Positions 9,288 through 18,111 of a stretch of DNA of 64,000 nt are shown here, in pieces. Origin of the DNA: Paenibacillus etheri (GTDB lineage Bacteria; Bacillota; Bacilli; Paenibacillales; Paenibacillaceae); assembly GCF_001012825.1 (NCBI RefSeq), contig NZ_LCZJ02000033.1:363785-427784 (forward strand), written 5' to 3'. Position numbers and translations under genes: made by a program. The stretch's first letter is position 1, and every line of letters begins with the position of its first letter. The notes under the pieces were generated by a model that saw nothing but the letters and a program-made list of their open reading frames with translations, ran no database searches and was not told the DNA's origin.

Positions 9288-9334
9288 AAAACCCCCAACC
9301 AGCTCCTTTCTGCTGATTGGGGGTTTGGTTTTAC
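9288..9334 (+). terminator. Terminator after the DEDDh exonuclease gene
   Basis: A stem AACCCCCAA / TTGGGGGTT with an additional CAG/CTG pairing inside, followed by TTTGGTTTT. Confidence 0.8.
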
Positions 9335-9344
9335 AGAACATCAC

Positions 9345-10301
9345 TTAAATCTTCAAACGATACACAGCCTTATTCTCTAAACCTCTGATGAACGGTGTCC
9401 ATTCCTCGGTCTCCGGTGTGGTATCCAGAGCATCCTCCACCATTTGCAGCTTCGCATCCATCGCATCGATATGATGCAGAGCGACTGCCTCAGCTGTCTG
9501 TGGCTGAACGGGACTACCCCATTCGCCCAGATTATGATGTGACAATACGAGATGCTGTAACGCCATAACCTTTTCCGAATTCAAATCAATGTCTAGACGG
9601 ATGGCCGCTTCCGTGATCCAGTTAGAAGCCATCGAGATATGTCCAATCAACTTACCCTGCACGCTATATTCCGAGACAATCCCAAGCTGGGAGACCATCT
9701 CCTCTGGCTTCGCGATATCATGCAGAATGATCCCGGCCTTCATTAGATCTGGATTCAAGAACGGACGCTGCTTGCACAGAAAATCACCGATTTCCAGCAT
9801 ACGCACCATATGATAAGCAAGTCCGGCAAAATAAGCATGATGATGTGTTTTGGCTGCCGGATAATGCATCAATTTCTCTTCCACTTTACCCACACAAAAA
9901 GAGACGATCGAGGCAATCTCCGGATCTGTAATACTTGCCATAACCCCTTTAATCGTATGAATAAGGTCTACTGGACGAATAGGGGCCGAACGGATGAAAT
10001 CAGTAAGTGCAACGCCATCCTCATCGTTCACCAATCTAATTTTGGTTACTTTGATTTGCAATTTCTCACGATAAGTGTGCGCAATCCCGCGAACCTTCAC
10101 CAGTGCCATAGGAAAAAAAGTTTCTTTATCAGTTGTGCTGGCATCCCAATATTTCGCGGATAATTGTCCAGTGGAATCCCCCAGAACGATGTCAAAATAA
10201 TCTTTTGGAGGAGTGCCGTTCGTTTGTTTAATTGCCAGCTCTCTTAAAAGATAAAAGCCAACAAATTCATCTTGTGGAGCGAGCTGTTTAATTTGTGTCA
10301 T
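9345..10301 (-). CDS. yhaM: 3'-5' exoribonuclease YhaM
   Basis: A 318-residue protein made of an N-terminal OB fold (residues ~1-110) and an HD domain with HHAYFAGLAYHMVRM and the metal-binding HD pair in IILHDIAKPEEM, then a second histidine cluster LVLSHHNLGEWGSP. This is the composition of Bacillus YhaM, which trims RNA 3' ends. The length is right for the family. ATG 10301 has AGGAGG seven bases upstream. It appears monocistronic. Confidence 0.92.
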   Translation of the reverse strand: MTQIKQLAPQDEFVGFYLLRELAIKQTNGTPPKDYFDIVLGDSTGQLSAKYWDASTTDKETFFPMALVKVRGIAHTYREKLQIKVTKIRLVNDEDGVALTDFIRSAPIRPVDLIHTIKGVMASITDPEIASIVSFCVGKVEEKLMHYPAAKTHHHAYFAGLAYHMVRMLEIGDFLCKQRPFLNPDLMKAGIILHDIAKPEEMVSQLGIVSEYSVQGKLIGHISMASNWITEAAIRLDIDLNSEKVMALQHLVLSHHNLGEWGSPVQPQTAEAVALHHIDAMDAKLQMVEDALDTTPETEEWTPFIRGLENKAVYRLKI

Positions 10302-10431
10302 GTTGGAGCCTCCTATTAATAACAGGCTTTCGGCCTGCTCTCTATATTAAACTTTAGACACTCACCTCCAAAATCCCTTTAAATCACTATACGATCTATT
10401 TTCATATTTATGTACAAGCCCAGAACATTTG

Positions 10432-10487
10432 AAAAAGGAGGCTACTCCTCGGCCATCTTCTGGCACTGGAATATCCTCCTTTTTTAT
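10432..10487. terminator. Terminator between the FMN-binding protein gene and yhaM
   Basis: AAAAAGGAGG pairs with CCTCCTTTTTT around a 33-base loop containing a weaker inner stem. The position just downstream of the leftward gene at 10498 fits its terminator. Confidence 0.6.
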
Positions 10488-10497
10488 AAAAAGATAA

Positions 10498-12765
10498 TTA
10501 TTTACCAGCAGATTCAAGCGCTGATTTAATAGCTTCTACCACTTTAGCAGATACTTCTTTCTCAGCATCATTATTTCCGAAGGCTGCTGCGCGATAGCCA
10601 TACTTGTGTAAGCTATAGCCCGTTGAAGTCGACTCAATCTCGCTCTTCACAGCCAGCTCAGCGTCAGTCAACTGGTTGATCGTTCTTGTGCTTCCGTTTT
10701 TATCTAGATAGTAAACGAGCATTTTAACAGGAACGCCATGTTCTACATACGTCATAACATTTACAAGCTTATTAGCACTTACACCAATGAAGATTCCATC
10801 GAAGTAAGCCGCTTTGTTAGCTTCAACGATTTCAGCTTTCCCGTATGCTCTATCCACCGCTGTCTTGAGAGCTACACTACTACTAGTTGCACCGGAAACA
10901 GCATCTACATCTTGCACAGCTTCTCTAGTACCTGCTGCAAGGAAGCTAGAGGTCAATTGTGGAATTGCTTTTACCACCTCTGGGTAAGCAGCTTTGCCTC
11001 TATCAACAAGATTCATTCCTACACGATACAAGGCAACATTTACGATCTTACCGTTACGCAGTGTAACGTCTGCTCTGTTTGTTCCTTTATCATAGGCATC
11101 ACCAAATGCAGTAAAGGTTCCATCTTTATAGGTTCCTTGAACTTTGGATGCGTTAGTCAAAGCATCAGTCAGTGCAGCTTTGGCAGCTGCGGATAGCTCT
11201 TCTTGACCTGTGATATCAGACATTTGCACACCTTTTTCAAGTAATCCTGAAGTAAGTGTACCCGCCAGTGATTTTTGTTCTGCACTTAGTTTGTCATCAG
11301 CGATCAGCTTGCCGTCCGTCCCAAACAAGCCTAATTTAATGTTTGTAACTGCATCTGAAGCAACATCAACAAGCAGTAACACTTTAGAGTGGTTATCTAC
11401 GCCTGCAAATTTGCCGTCAAAATATTTACCTTCACCAGGAACTTTTAATGCTTTTTCGAAAGCTCTTTCTACGGCTTGGTTCCAACCGTGACTGCTTTCT
11501 GTAGCGCCAGAAATTCCATCTACTTTCTCATCGTAGTTAGCGAAGTAAGATCCATTAGCAAGCAACTTAGCTGTCATCGGAGCATTAGCTTTTACAACAT
11601 CTGCATAAGCCGTTGCACCTCTGTCAATTAGATTGTTCCCAAGTCTGAGCAGCTTCACATCCACCAGCTTACCGTTGCGGATCACAATGTCAGCTCTTTC
11701 AACACCAACACTTCTTGCAGTTCCATAAGAGGAATAGAATCCGTCTACATAAGCAGAAGTATTGTTAATCTTAGCATTCTGCTCAGCATCCCAGAAAGCA
11801 TTAGTCGCAGCCTTAAAGTCGGCTTCGAGTCCTGCAACAGGCTCTGCAGCTGTTCCTTTAGCCAGCAATGCTGGCGTTATAGCTGCAACTGCTGCGGATT
11901 GCTCAGCTGTGTAGGCCTTCTCATCCACGAAATCACCAGTACTGTTCAGCGGGTACACTTTAACAGCTGTGAGCTTATTGGATTCGTAGGTTGCAAATAC
12001 TGCATATTTACCTGTTGGATCTATGCCCATATGAACACCATCAAAGTAAACGGCATTTGTATCTTTCACTGTTAGAGCTCTTTCAAAGGCTCTATCTACA
12101 GACAATTTCCAGCCATTACTGGAGCGGGTAGCTCCCGAAACAGCATCAACTGCCGCTGCTCCATCTCTTGTTTTGCCAAGCAATCTATCCTTCATCAATC
12201 CATAAGCTTGCCATAAAGCACTATAATTGTTACGGGCATCTCTATCGATCAGCTTAGGACTGGTTCTCAAAAGCTCAATGCTAGTAATTTTGCCATATTT
12301 AATTTCGATCTTGGCACCTTCCGTGCCTTTGGAGTATGCATCGCCATAAGCTACGTAAACTCCATCTTGGTATACGTTTTCATTAACTGTAACAGGCAAT
12401 GTCGTAGGCACAGGCTTAACAGTTTCCGCTGGTACTACTGTCGCTGCCGGTGCAGCGGTTGCTTTTGGTTTTGCTGCTGGTTTGGCTGTTGCCTTTGGCG
12501 TTGCTGTTGGTTTTGCCGTTGGCTTTGGCGTTGCTGTTGGTTTTGCCGTTGGCTTTGGTGTTGCTACTGGTTTTGCCGTTGGTTTTGCTGTTGCTGCTGG
12601 TTTTGCCGTTGGTTTTGCTGTTGGTTTTGCTGCCGGTGCATCCGCTTCTTCGGAAGCTGCCGATACTGCATCCACCTTCAAGTTCAAAGCAGGCACATTA
12701 AGTGTGTAAGCAAATGGCGCTAACAATATTGCCGCGCTAACCGTTAAAGAAATTAGTTTTTTCAA
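10498..12765 (-). CDS. Secreted protein with three FMN-binding domain pairs and a Lys-Pro-Thr-Ala linker
   Basis: A 755-residue exported protein. Residues 1-36 are a signal peptide (MKKLISLTVSAAILLAPFAY). Residues ~45-120 are a low-complexity KPTAKPTA/ATPKPTA linker. Three repeats of about 207 residues follow, each a full FMN_bind domain with an SGAT motif (residues 210-213, 419-422, 624-627) and then a related domain that lacks SGAT. In known FMN_bind proteins the Thr of SGAT is covalently flavinylated by ApbE, so three bound FMNs are expected. No ApbE, LPXTG anchor or transmembrane tail is seen. Start is TTG 12765 with AAAGGAG upstream. A role in extracellular electron transfer is possible but inferred. 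Confidence 0.82.
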   Translation of the reverse strand: MKKLISLTVSAAILLAPFAYTLNVPALNLKVDAVSAASEEADAPAAKPTAKPTAKPAATAKPTAKPVATPKPTAKPTATPKPTAKPTATPKATAKPAAKPKATAAPAATVVPAETVKPVPTTLPVTVNENVYQDGVYVAYGDAYSKGTEGAKIEIKYGKITSIELLRTSPKLIDRDARNNYSALWQAYGLMKDRLLGKTRDGAAAVDAVSGATRSSNGWKLSVDRAFERALTVKDTNAVYFDGVHMGIDPTGKYAVFATYESNKLTAVKVYPLNSTGDFVDEKAYTAEQSAAVAAITPALLAKGTAAEPVAGLEADFKAATNAFWDAEQNAKINNTSAYVDGFYSSYGTARSVGVERADIVIRNGKLVDVKLLRLGNNLIDRGATAYADVVKANAPMTAKLLANGSYFANYDEKVDGISGATESSHGWNQAVERAFEKALKVPGEGKYFDGKFAGVDNHSKVLLLVDVASDAVTNIKLGLFGTDGKLIADDKLSAEQKSLAGTLTSGLLEKGVQMSDITGQEELSAAAKAALTDALTNASKVQGTYKDGTFTAFGDAYDKGTNRADVTLRNGKIVNVALYRVGMNLVDRGKAAYPEVVKAIPQLTSSFLAAGTREAVQDVDAVSGATSSSVALKTAVDRAYGKAEIVEANKAAYFDGIFIGVSANKLVNVMTYVEHGVPVKMLVYYLDKNGSTRTINQLTDAELAVKSEIESTSTGYSLHKYGYRAAAFGNNDAEKEVSAKVVEAIKSALESAGK

Positions 12766-12842
12766 TAAAATTCTCCTTTACCAAATCCCCAGTGATATAT
12801 AGCTTTTTTTAACTAAACTTACCTTTCACGGCGCCCCTTCTC

Positions 12843-12876
12843 TTCTTATGAAGCATTACATCTCTCTTCATAAGAA
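12843..12876. promoter_or_regulatory. Inverted repeat in the 450-base divergent region upstream of the FMN-binding protein
   Basis: TTCTTATGAAG and CTTCATAAGAA (perfect 11-bp arms, 12-base spacer) lie about 80 bases upstream of the leftward start at 12765. This could be an operator or an mRNA 5' hairpin. The rest of the 12766-13215 region is AT-rich, with no other gene seen. Confidence 0.4.
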
Positions 12877-13215
12877 CCCATCCCCCCTCTCATGCTTCTG
12901 CACGCTCCACTTCCAATAAAAATATCTTGAATTTATTTCATTTCTTCCTCTTAACACAAAGCTGCATAAAAGGTGAAATAATTCACATAAGGTATTGCAA
13001 ATACACTTACAACCCGTTTCCCATCAATTTCTGGTTTGATACTACCAGACCTTTCTGCGGTTCTTCTGTATCGAAAATCACACACCCTATAAGAAATATC
13101 ACTATTTGCGATTAAAAATTAATTTATACGCGCAAAGTGATCTCAATAACTGTGCTTTCAAGGTTAGCTATGCTATTTTAGAACGATCTCTAACATGGGA
13201 AAGGAGTTCAAAGCT

Positions 13216-14229
13216 TTGAACAAACAGCCACCTATTGGAGTTATACTCGCTCAAATTGGAACACCTACTGCACCTACTGCAAAGGCGGTACGTCCTTACC
13301 TGAAACGTTTTTTATCCGACCGCCGAATCATAGATTATTCACCTCTGTTCTGGCAGCCTTTGCTGCGAGGTGTTATTCTGCGCTTACGTCCACGCCGGTC
13401 GGCTGAGCTGTACAGACAAATATGGACTACAGAAGGATCACCTCTGCTCTTCCACTCATTAGCTCAGCAATCTGGTTTGCAGACGCTTCTAGGATCACGG
13501 TATCAAGTAGAGCTTGGCTTAGCGTATAGCGAACCAAGTATGGAACAAGCGATGAACACATTGGAAGCTAACGGAGTCACACGCATCATCATAGTGCCGT
13601 TATTCCCTCAATATTCGTCCACTACAACGGCATCCGTATTCGATCAGGCGAGTTTTGCTGCACTAGGACGCCAAAGCTCCACCGGACCGGTAACGAAGCG
13701 CCTTATTCCTGCTCTCAGATTTATGGATGCTTATTATAATGAACCCGGTTATATTTCTGCCATGAAGTCGCATTTACTGCAGCAAATGGAACTTCTGAGC
13801 TCCGATCCTGATTACTTCGTACTGACCTTTCACGGGATCCCCAAACGATATGCAGATACAGGCGATCCCTATCCAGAGCAATGTATGGAAACAGCACGCC
13901 TTCTCGCATCTGCAATGCATTGGGAGCCTGGACGCTGGCAGGTTACTTTCCAATCACGCTTCGGACGTGAAGAGTGGGTAGGTCCCTCAACAGCAGATGT
14001 TTTGGGAAAGCTAGCGGAGCGCGGAATTCATAAACCTCTGATTTTTTCACCGGGTCTTGTGACCGATTGTCTGGAAACGCTGCATGAGCTAGCGATAGAA
14101 GGGCGTGAACAATTTGAGGCTGGAGGAGGACATGCTGAAGACTTCACTGCGATCCCCTGCTTGAATAATCATGAGGACTGGCTTGATTTTTTGGCTGAAC
14201 ATATAGAAAAAAATGCCCAAGGGTGGTAA
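13216..14229 (+). CDS. hemH: Ferrochelatase (HemH), E. coli-like subtype
   Basis: A 337-residue enzyme that inserts Fe(II) into a porphyrin in heme synthesis. The sequence shows LAQIGTPTAPT at the N-terminus, KRFLSDRRIIDYSPLFWQP, the active-site YFVLTFHGIPKRYADTGDPY block with its catalytic His, TFQSRFGREEW, and FSPGLVTDCLETLHE. These are the motifs of the Gram-negative type rather than of the Bacillus coproporphyrin ferrochelatase. Start TTG 13216 is chosen because AAAGGAG lies eight bases upstream. An in-frame ATG at 13195 has no ribosome site. No other heme genes are adjacent. Confidence 0.9.
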   Translation: MNKQPPIGVILAQIGTPTAPTAKAVRPYLKRFLSDRRIIDYSPLFWQPLLRGVILRLRPRRSAELYRQIWTTEGSPLLFHSLAQQSGLQTLLGSRYQVELGLAYSEPSMEQAMNTLEANGVTRIIIVPLFPQYSSTTTASVFDQASFAALGRQSSTGPVTKRLIPALRFMDAYYNEPGYISAMKSHLLQQMELLSSDPDYFVLTFHGIPKRYADTGDPYPEQCMETARLLASAMHWEPGRWQVTFQSRFGREEWVGPSTADVLGKLAERGIHKPLIFSPGLVTDCLETLHELAIEGREQFEAGGGHAEDFTAIPCLNNHEDWLDFLAEHIEKNAQGW

Positions 14230-14236
14230 AACAAAA

Positions 14237-14280
14237 AACCGTCTTGTCCACAGATCATCTCTGTTGCAGACAAGACGGTT
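14237..14280. terminator. Terminator after hemH
   Basis: AACCGTCTTGTC pairs with GACAAGACGGTT (12-bp arms), with an A-rich left side. It lies between convergent genes and probably serves both. Confidence 0.75.
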
Positions 14281-14320
14281 AGCTATATTAATTGTTAAGC
14301 ATGAAGAATCGAAAGGATGC

Positions 14321-14785
14321 TTATGCTGTAAGCTGCTTATATTTAGTAGTCAGTTCATGGAACCACTGCTTGTCCTGTAAGGTCAACGCAAAATCAATCA
14401 GCTCGGCAATCTCACTCGGTTGTAAATCTGCTGAGTCATTAAAGGATATTTCAGCCGTAGCTGTAGCTGCGTCATTCCCATCCTCTGCGTAATCATATGA
14501 AAAACATAACTTAATATCACTTTCCAGAAATTCATTACGAAGGAAATATAGTACCTCACACATTAACACAGGTCTAACATGATCAACAAAGACACATTCC
14601 ATAACCTTTGCCCAATATTGCTGGTTGTTGAGGTGTAACTTATCATTAGTTAAGAGATATTTCTCACCCTGAAAATCGGTGACAAATCTCAGTTCAAGCG
14701 GCTTCATCTTAAAAATAGTAGCAATTTGCTTCATGCTAATATTCAAAATATCTTGCGTTTCTAGTCTGATCATCTCTCCATGCAC
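14321..14785 (-). CDS. Hypothetical protein with a C-terminal IDEAL-like segment
   Basis: A 154-residue soluble protein that I do not recognise as a whole. The last ~30 residues (AELIDFALTLQDKQWFHEL) match the pattern of the short IDEAL motif (I-D-x-A-L-x5-D-x-x-W/F-x-x-L) found in some Firmicute proteins. The middle contains aromatic, beta-like sequence. The start is uncertain: GTG 14785 follows GAGGGACGAG, and an ATG at 14773 is also possible. It is a single gene. Confidence 0.6.
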   Translation of the reverse strand: MHGEMIRLETQDILNISMKQIATIFKMKPLELRFVTDFQGEKYLLTNDKLHLNNQQYWAKVMECVFVDHVRPVLMCEVLYFLRNEFLESDIKLCFSYDYAEDGNDAATATAEISFNDSADLQPSEIAELIDFALTLQDKQWFHELTTKYKQLTA

Positions 14786-15124
14786 CTCGTCCCTCTTAGT
14801 TGGGTTATTCGAAACCTGCCATTATCTATAATTCTTTATATGCCATTAATGTAAAATTAACTCCATTAATTCACTTTAATTTTATCTAATTTAACATTAT
14901 TATCGTCACCTGACTACGCTTTATTTATATTTAATTTGGCTCAGAAAAATGTTTCAATCCCTAATAATTTGTTTAATCTTATTGTTCATTACAATAAGAT
15001 ATATAAAGATTACGCATCATGTGAAGCTTTTGCTTTCTTATATTTAAACAAAAAAAACTGTTCTGAATGGTCATTACGACCTCAGAACAGTTTTTTGTAT
15101 TAGGATTATGCTTAGTTAATTTAC
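14786..15124. other. AT-rich intergenic region ending in the adenine deaminase terminator
   Basis: No coding sequence is seen in this stretch. 14820-15040 is very AT-rich. At 15055-15096 AAAACTGTTCTGA pairs with TCAGAACAGTTTT, forming a hairpin that on the minus strand also ends in T-rich sequence. It lies 30 bases beyond the stop of the leftward deaminase gene and is probably its terminator. Confidence 0.6.
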
Positions 15125-16936
15125 TTAAACAAACAGCGGCACTAACTGTATACCTTCAGGCGAGATCCGAACGAGACCTTTATCTGTGATGCGTAGCGTA
15201 GGGATAACCGCCAATGCAAGCAATGATAAGGTCATGAACGCATAATTCAAAGTACAGCCTGCATCATATAGCGCTTTGCTGATCGCAGCTGATTTTGCAG
15301 CAGCAATTTCGAATGGCTCTGTGGACATCAGACCTGCAATAGCCAACGGGAATAATGTTTCTCCACTGGATGTGATCATGCAAACACCACCCTGGGCATC
15401 CGCCACCGCATTTGCAGCTTTTGCCATTAACTCATCGTCATTGCCGATGACGAGTACATTATGACTATCGTGCGCTACCGTCATTGCAATGGCAGCCGGC
15501 TCTTCAAATCCAATGCCTTCGACAACGGCCACTGATTTATTGCCTGTCCCTTTATGACGTTCAAGCACAGCGATTTTGCACAAACCCTCTACAGCATTTA
15601 CATCCAGCTGACCTGCCACTACAGGTATCGAAACCATACGCTCAATAGTCTCCACATGATTTTCCCTTACTTTAATAACTCTTGTAGTAAGTTCACCTGC
15701 TTCAATTGGAGCAGCAATGATGAAATCTTCTGAAGTAGGACGCTGTGGCAAATGAACGGAAGCCAAAACTTCCTCTGGATATGTGAATTTAGCAAGCTCT
15801 GCCGTCATTACACCGTTCTCCGCAACTACTACACCTGCGGCAATCGTCAGCACTACATTAATATCTGCCAAATTGCCGTCCAGAAGGATGATATCTGCAA
15901 AAGAACCCGGAGTAATAGAACCAATATCCCGCGCTAAACCAAAGCGTTCAGCAGTGTTAATAGTAGCCATTTGAATCGCCGTTATAGGTTTAACACCTTG
16001 AGCAATAGCATCACGTAGAACGAAATTCATATGCCCTTCATCTCGCAAAGATTCTGAACTACGATCATCCGTTACCAGCATCATTCTGCGTGTATCAATT
16101 CCATGTTCTGTATGGGCCGTAATTGTTTTAGCTACGTCATGCCAAGCGGAACCACGGCGCATTTTGGCATACATCCCCAGTCGAACACGCTCAATCACAT
16201 CGCCTGCTGTCACACATTCATGATCGCCAGTCACACCTGCCGCCGCATATACCGGGAGTCTCCAGTCGCTGGAAGGCCATGTGAAATGGCCATCTACAAA
16301 TCTGCCTGCTCGCAGCGTAGCTTGAATTTCTCCAAGCATTTTCTCATCGCCGTAAACAACGCCAGGGAAATTCATTACTTCTCCTAGAGCAATCACATCG
16401 GGTCCCCAAGTAAAGGCTTCTGCCACTTCTTCCGGCCCAATAGAAGCTCCCGTTGTCTCGAATTCCGCACCTGCCGCAGGCACACAAGAAGCCACCTGCA
16501 TGTAAGCTGCTAACGGCGTACCCCGCATCTCATCCAGCATCAATTGAATCCCCTTCAGCCCGAATACATTAGCAATCTCATGCGCATCAAAGAAACCACC
16601 TGTTGTGCCCAGCGGCAGAACAGCGCGGGAAAATTCAGTAACGGTTAGCTGTGTGCTCTCAATATGACAGTGGCCATCGAGCAATCCCGGAGCTATATAC
16701 TTGCCGTTCGCATCAATAACTTGCGTTCCTTCGCCAATCATATGTGTCACATCTTTACCAACATAAGCTATTCGTCCACCTTGAACACCAACAGACATTC
16801 CTTCTAGAATTTCACCAGAGCATACGTTAACCAGCTTCCCGCCTGTAATTACCAATGTTGCCGGTTTATCGCCTCTTGCCGTAGCCACAAGCTCAGGTAC
16901 ACAATCTGCTAAAGGCTTTCTTGTAAAAGTTGTCAT
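15125..16936 (-). CDS. ade: Adenine deaminase
   Basis: A 603-residue amidohydrolase that converts adenine to hypoxanthine and ammonia (purine salvage). It shows an N-terminal VINVCSGE-type beta strand region, the metal site GLLDGHCHIESTQLT, GFFDAHEIANV, a VTGDHECVTAGDV block, LVTDDRSSESL with the late Asp, and SFADIILLDG closing the barrel. The C-terminal third is the extra domain typical of bacterial Ade. ATG 16936 has GGGGAG eight bases upstream. Longer starts are less likely. The 5' leader carries a promoter and an early terminator. Confidence 0.93.
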   Translation of the reverse strand: MTTFTRKPLADCVPELVATARGDKPATLVITGGKLVNVCSGEILEGMSVGVQGGRIAYVGKDVTHMIGEGTQVIDANGKYIAPGLLDGHCHIESTQLTVTEFSRAVLPLGTTGGFFDAHEIANVFGLKGIQLMLDEMRGTPLAAYMQVASCVPAAGAEFETTGASIGPEEVAEAFTWGPDVIALGEVMNFPGVVYGDEKMLGEIQATLRAGRFVDGHFTWPSSDWRLPVYAAAGVTGDHECVTAGDVIERVRLGMYAKMRRGSAWHDVAKTITAHTEHGIDTRRMMLVTDDRSSESLRDEGHMNFVLRDAIAQGVKPITAIQMATINTAERFGLARDIGSITPGSFADIILLDGNLADINVVLTIAAGVVVAENGVMTAELAKFTYPEEVLASVHLPQRPTSEDFIIAAPIEAGELTTRVIKVRENHVETIERMVSIPVVAGQLDVNAVEGLCKIAVLERHKGTGNKSVAVVEGIGFEEPAAIAMTVAHDSHNVLVIGNDDELMAKAANAVADAQGGVCMITSSGETLFPLAIAGLMSTEPFEIAAAKSAAISKALYDAGCTLNYAFMTLSLLALAVIPTLRITDKGLVRISPEGIQLVPLFV

Positions 16937-17061
16937 CTTCATCTCTCCCCCGTTAGTATCCAAGTGCATTCTTGATGTAGTGAATAGTTACATATTAATA
17001 GAGGATTGCTTAACCATCGGCTGTGTTGATATCATGGTTAGCAAATCTGATATTGTACGAA

Positions 17062-17099
17062 AAAACGGCTCCGTCATCCCTATAGATGATAGCCGTTTT
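17062..17099 (-). terminator. Intrinsic terminator in the leader of the adenine deaminase gene
   Basis: Read leftward, AAAACGGCT and AGCCGTTTT form a strong stem (extended inside by ATCATC/GATGA pairing) followed by TTTTTT. It lies 125 bases upstream of the deaminase start and downstream of a promoter on the same strand. No leftward gene precedes it that it could terminate, so premature termination control of ade is likely. Confidence 0.6.
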
Positions 17100-17172
17100 C
17101 TTATTCCAAAGATTGTCCAACACTCCGGACATGCCCCTGGTATGAACTCACCCGCCAGCATCTATTCCAACG

Positions 17173-17202
17173 ATTATCTTACGTTTTCCTCATATACGTC
17201 AA
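17173..17202 (-). promoter_or_regulatory. Sigma-A type promoter for the ade leader
   Basis: On the minus strand TTGACG (17202-17197) and GATAAT (17178-17173) are separated by 18 bases. Transcription would start near 17166 and give a ~230-base leader before the ATG at 16936, with the first ~65 bases preceding the terminator stem. Confidence 0.55.
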
Positions 17203-17296
17203 GTTCCGCCTGAACACCAAGTCTGCAAACAACTCCAAATCCGTTTCGTAGCAAAGCTGCTTCAGCGCTCCAAGCACCCGCATCGTTCCCCATTAC

Positions 17297-17728
17297 AGCT
17301 GGCTGACCGATGAACAATTCACCAACATGCTTGCACTTGGCAACGCTCTGCCTGGCCCGATTGCTACCAAAATCGCTGCTTATGTCGGCTATGATGTCTA
17401 CGGCTGGTTTGGACTAACTGTGGCTTTATTAGCGACCGTACTCCCCTCCGCAGCAGCACTTATCATCCTGTTAACGGTCATGCAAAAATACAAGCAATCC
17501 CCCGTAGTGAAAGGGATGACATTGCTTGTTCAACCGGTTATTGCAGTTATGATGGCTGTGCTCACTTGGACAATGGCGAAAGGTCCTGCGGACTCTATCG
17601 GAATCTGGCAAACACTGTTCATTGCCGTAATCGCATTCTGGGTCATAAAGCGGCATAAGGTGCATCCTGCCTTAGTCATCTTAGCCGCTTTTGCCTATGG
17701 TGGTCTGGTGCTTCGCTACACTGTCTAA
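17297..17728 (+). pseudogene. Chromate transporter (CHR family) remnant, 5' end lost
   Basis: From SWLTDEQFTNMLALGNALPGP the frame reads as a CHR-family (ChrA short-chain) ion transporter through four to five hydrophobic segments to a stop at 17728. Complete single-domain members have about 50 more N-terminal residues with a TFGGGYA-like motif. Upstream of 17297 the frame has no recognisable homology or start with a ribosome site. The first methionine (17327) falls inside the conserved region. It is probably a dead copy and abuts the convergent PH-domain gene. Confidence 0.7.
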
Positions 17729-17733
17729 CTAAA

Positions 17734-18111
17734 CTATTTCAAAATATATTGTGACAATACCGCCTGCACCTCATAAATATTTACGGATTTGTTAAAGGTC
17801 TTCTTGAGCGGCACAGTGCTGCTGGAAATATAGATACATAGCTCCGCATCCAGATCAAAGTGTCCTGCCGTCTCCACGGAATAATGCGAGATGCTTTTGT
17901 ACGGGATGGAATGATAATCCGTCTTTTTGCCCGTCAGTCCCTGTTTATCCACTAGAATCAATCGTTTGTCTGTAAAAATAAACATATCTCTAATCAGCTT
18001 GTAGGCTCTTTCAATTTTCTCTTGAGGGGCAAGAATTTGTGCGTATTCCCGCTGTACCTCCGCTAGATTTACTTGTGATGCATTACCCATCAATCCGTCA
18101 AAAAGCGCCAT
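17734..18111 (-). CDS. PH domain protein (bPH_1, formerly DUF1696)
   Basis: A 125-residue protein of the small bacterial PH-domain family. The segments EKIERAYKLIRDMFIFTDKR, LVDKQGLTGKKTDYHSIPY and SVETAGHFDLDAEL are highly characteristic. These form a pleckstrin-like fold in the cytoplasm and their exact function is unknown. ATG 18111 (MALFDGLMG) has AAGGGGAAG upstream. The frame could extend to 18183, but without a site. Confidence 0.85.
   Translation of the reverse strand: MALFDGLMGNASQVNLAEVQREYAQILAPQEKIERAYKLIRDMFIFTDKRLILVDKQGLTGKKTDYHSIPYKSISHYSVETAGHFDLDAELCIYISSSTVPLKKTFNKSVNIYEVQAVLSQYILK

Noticed and set aside
12367-12723. Long open frames on the plus strand opposite the KPTA-rich linker
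   Set aside because: They arise from the GC-biased low-complexity repeat of the minus-strand gene; the peptides are Cys/Trp or Leu/Val strings without family features or ribosome sites.
17100-17170. Purine riboswitch before adenine deaminase
   Set aside because: The length suits, but the conserved J1/2 and J2/3 core bases are missing, so only an unassigned leader with terminator is reported.
16980-17213. A 77-residue plus-strand ORF over the ade leader
   Set aside because: It covers the terminator hairpin and promoter of the opposite strand and has no ribosome site.
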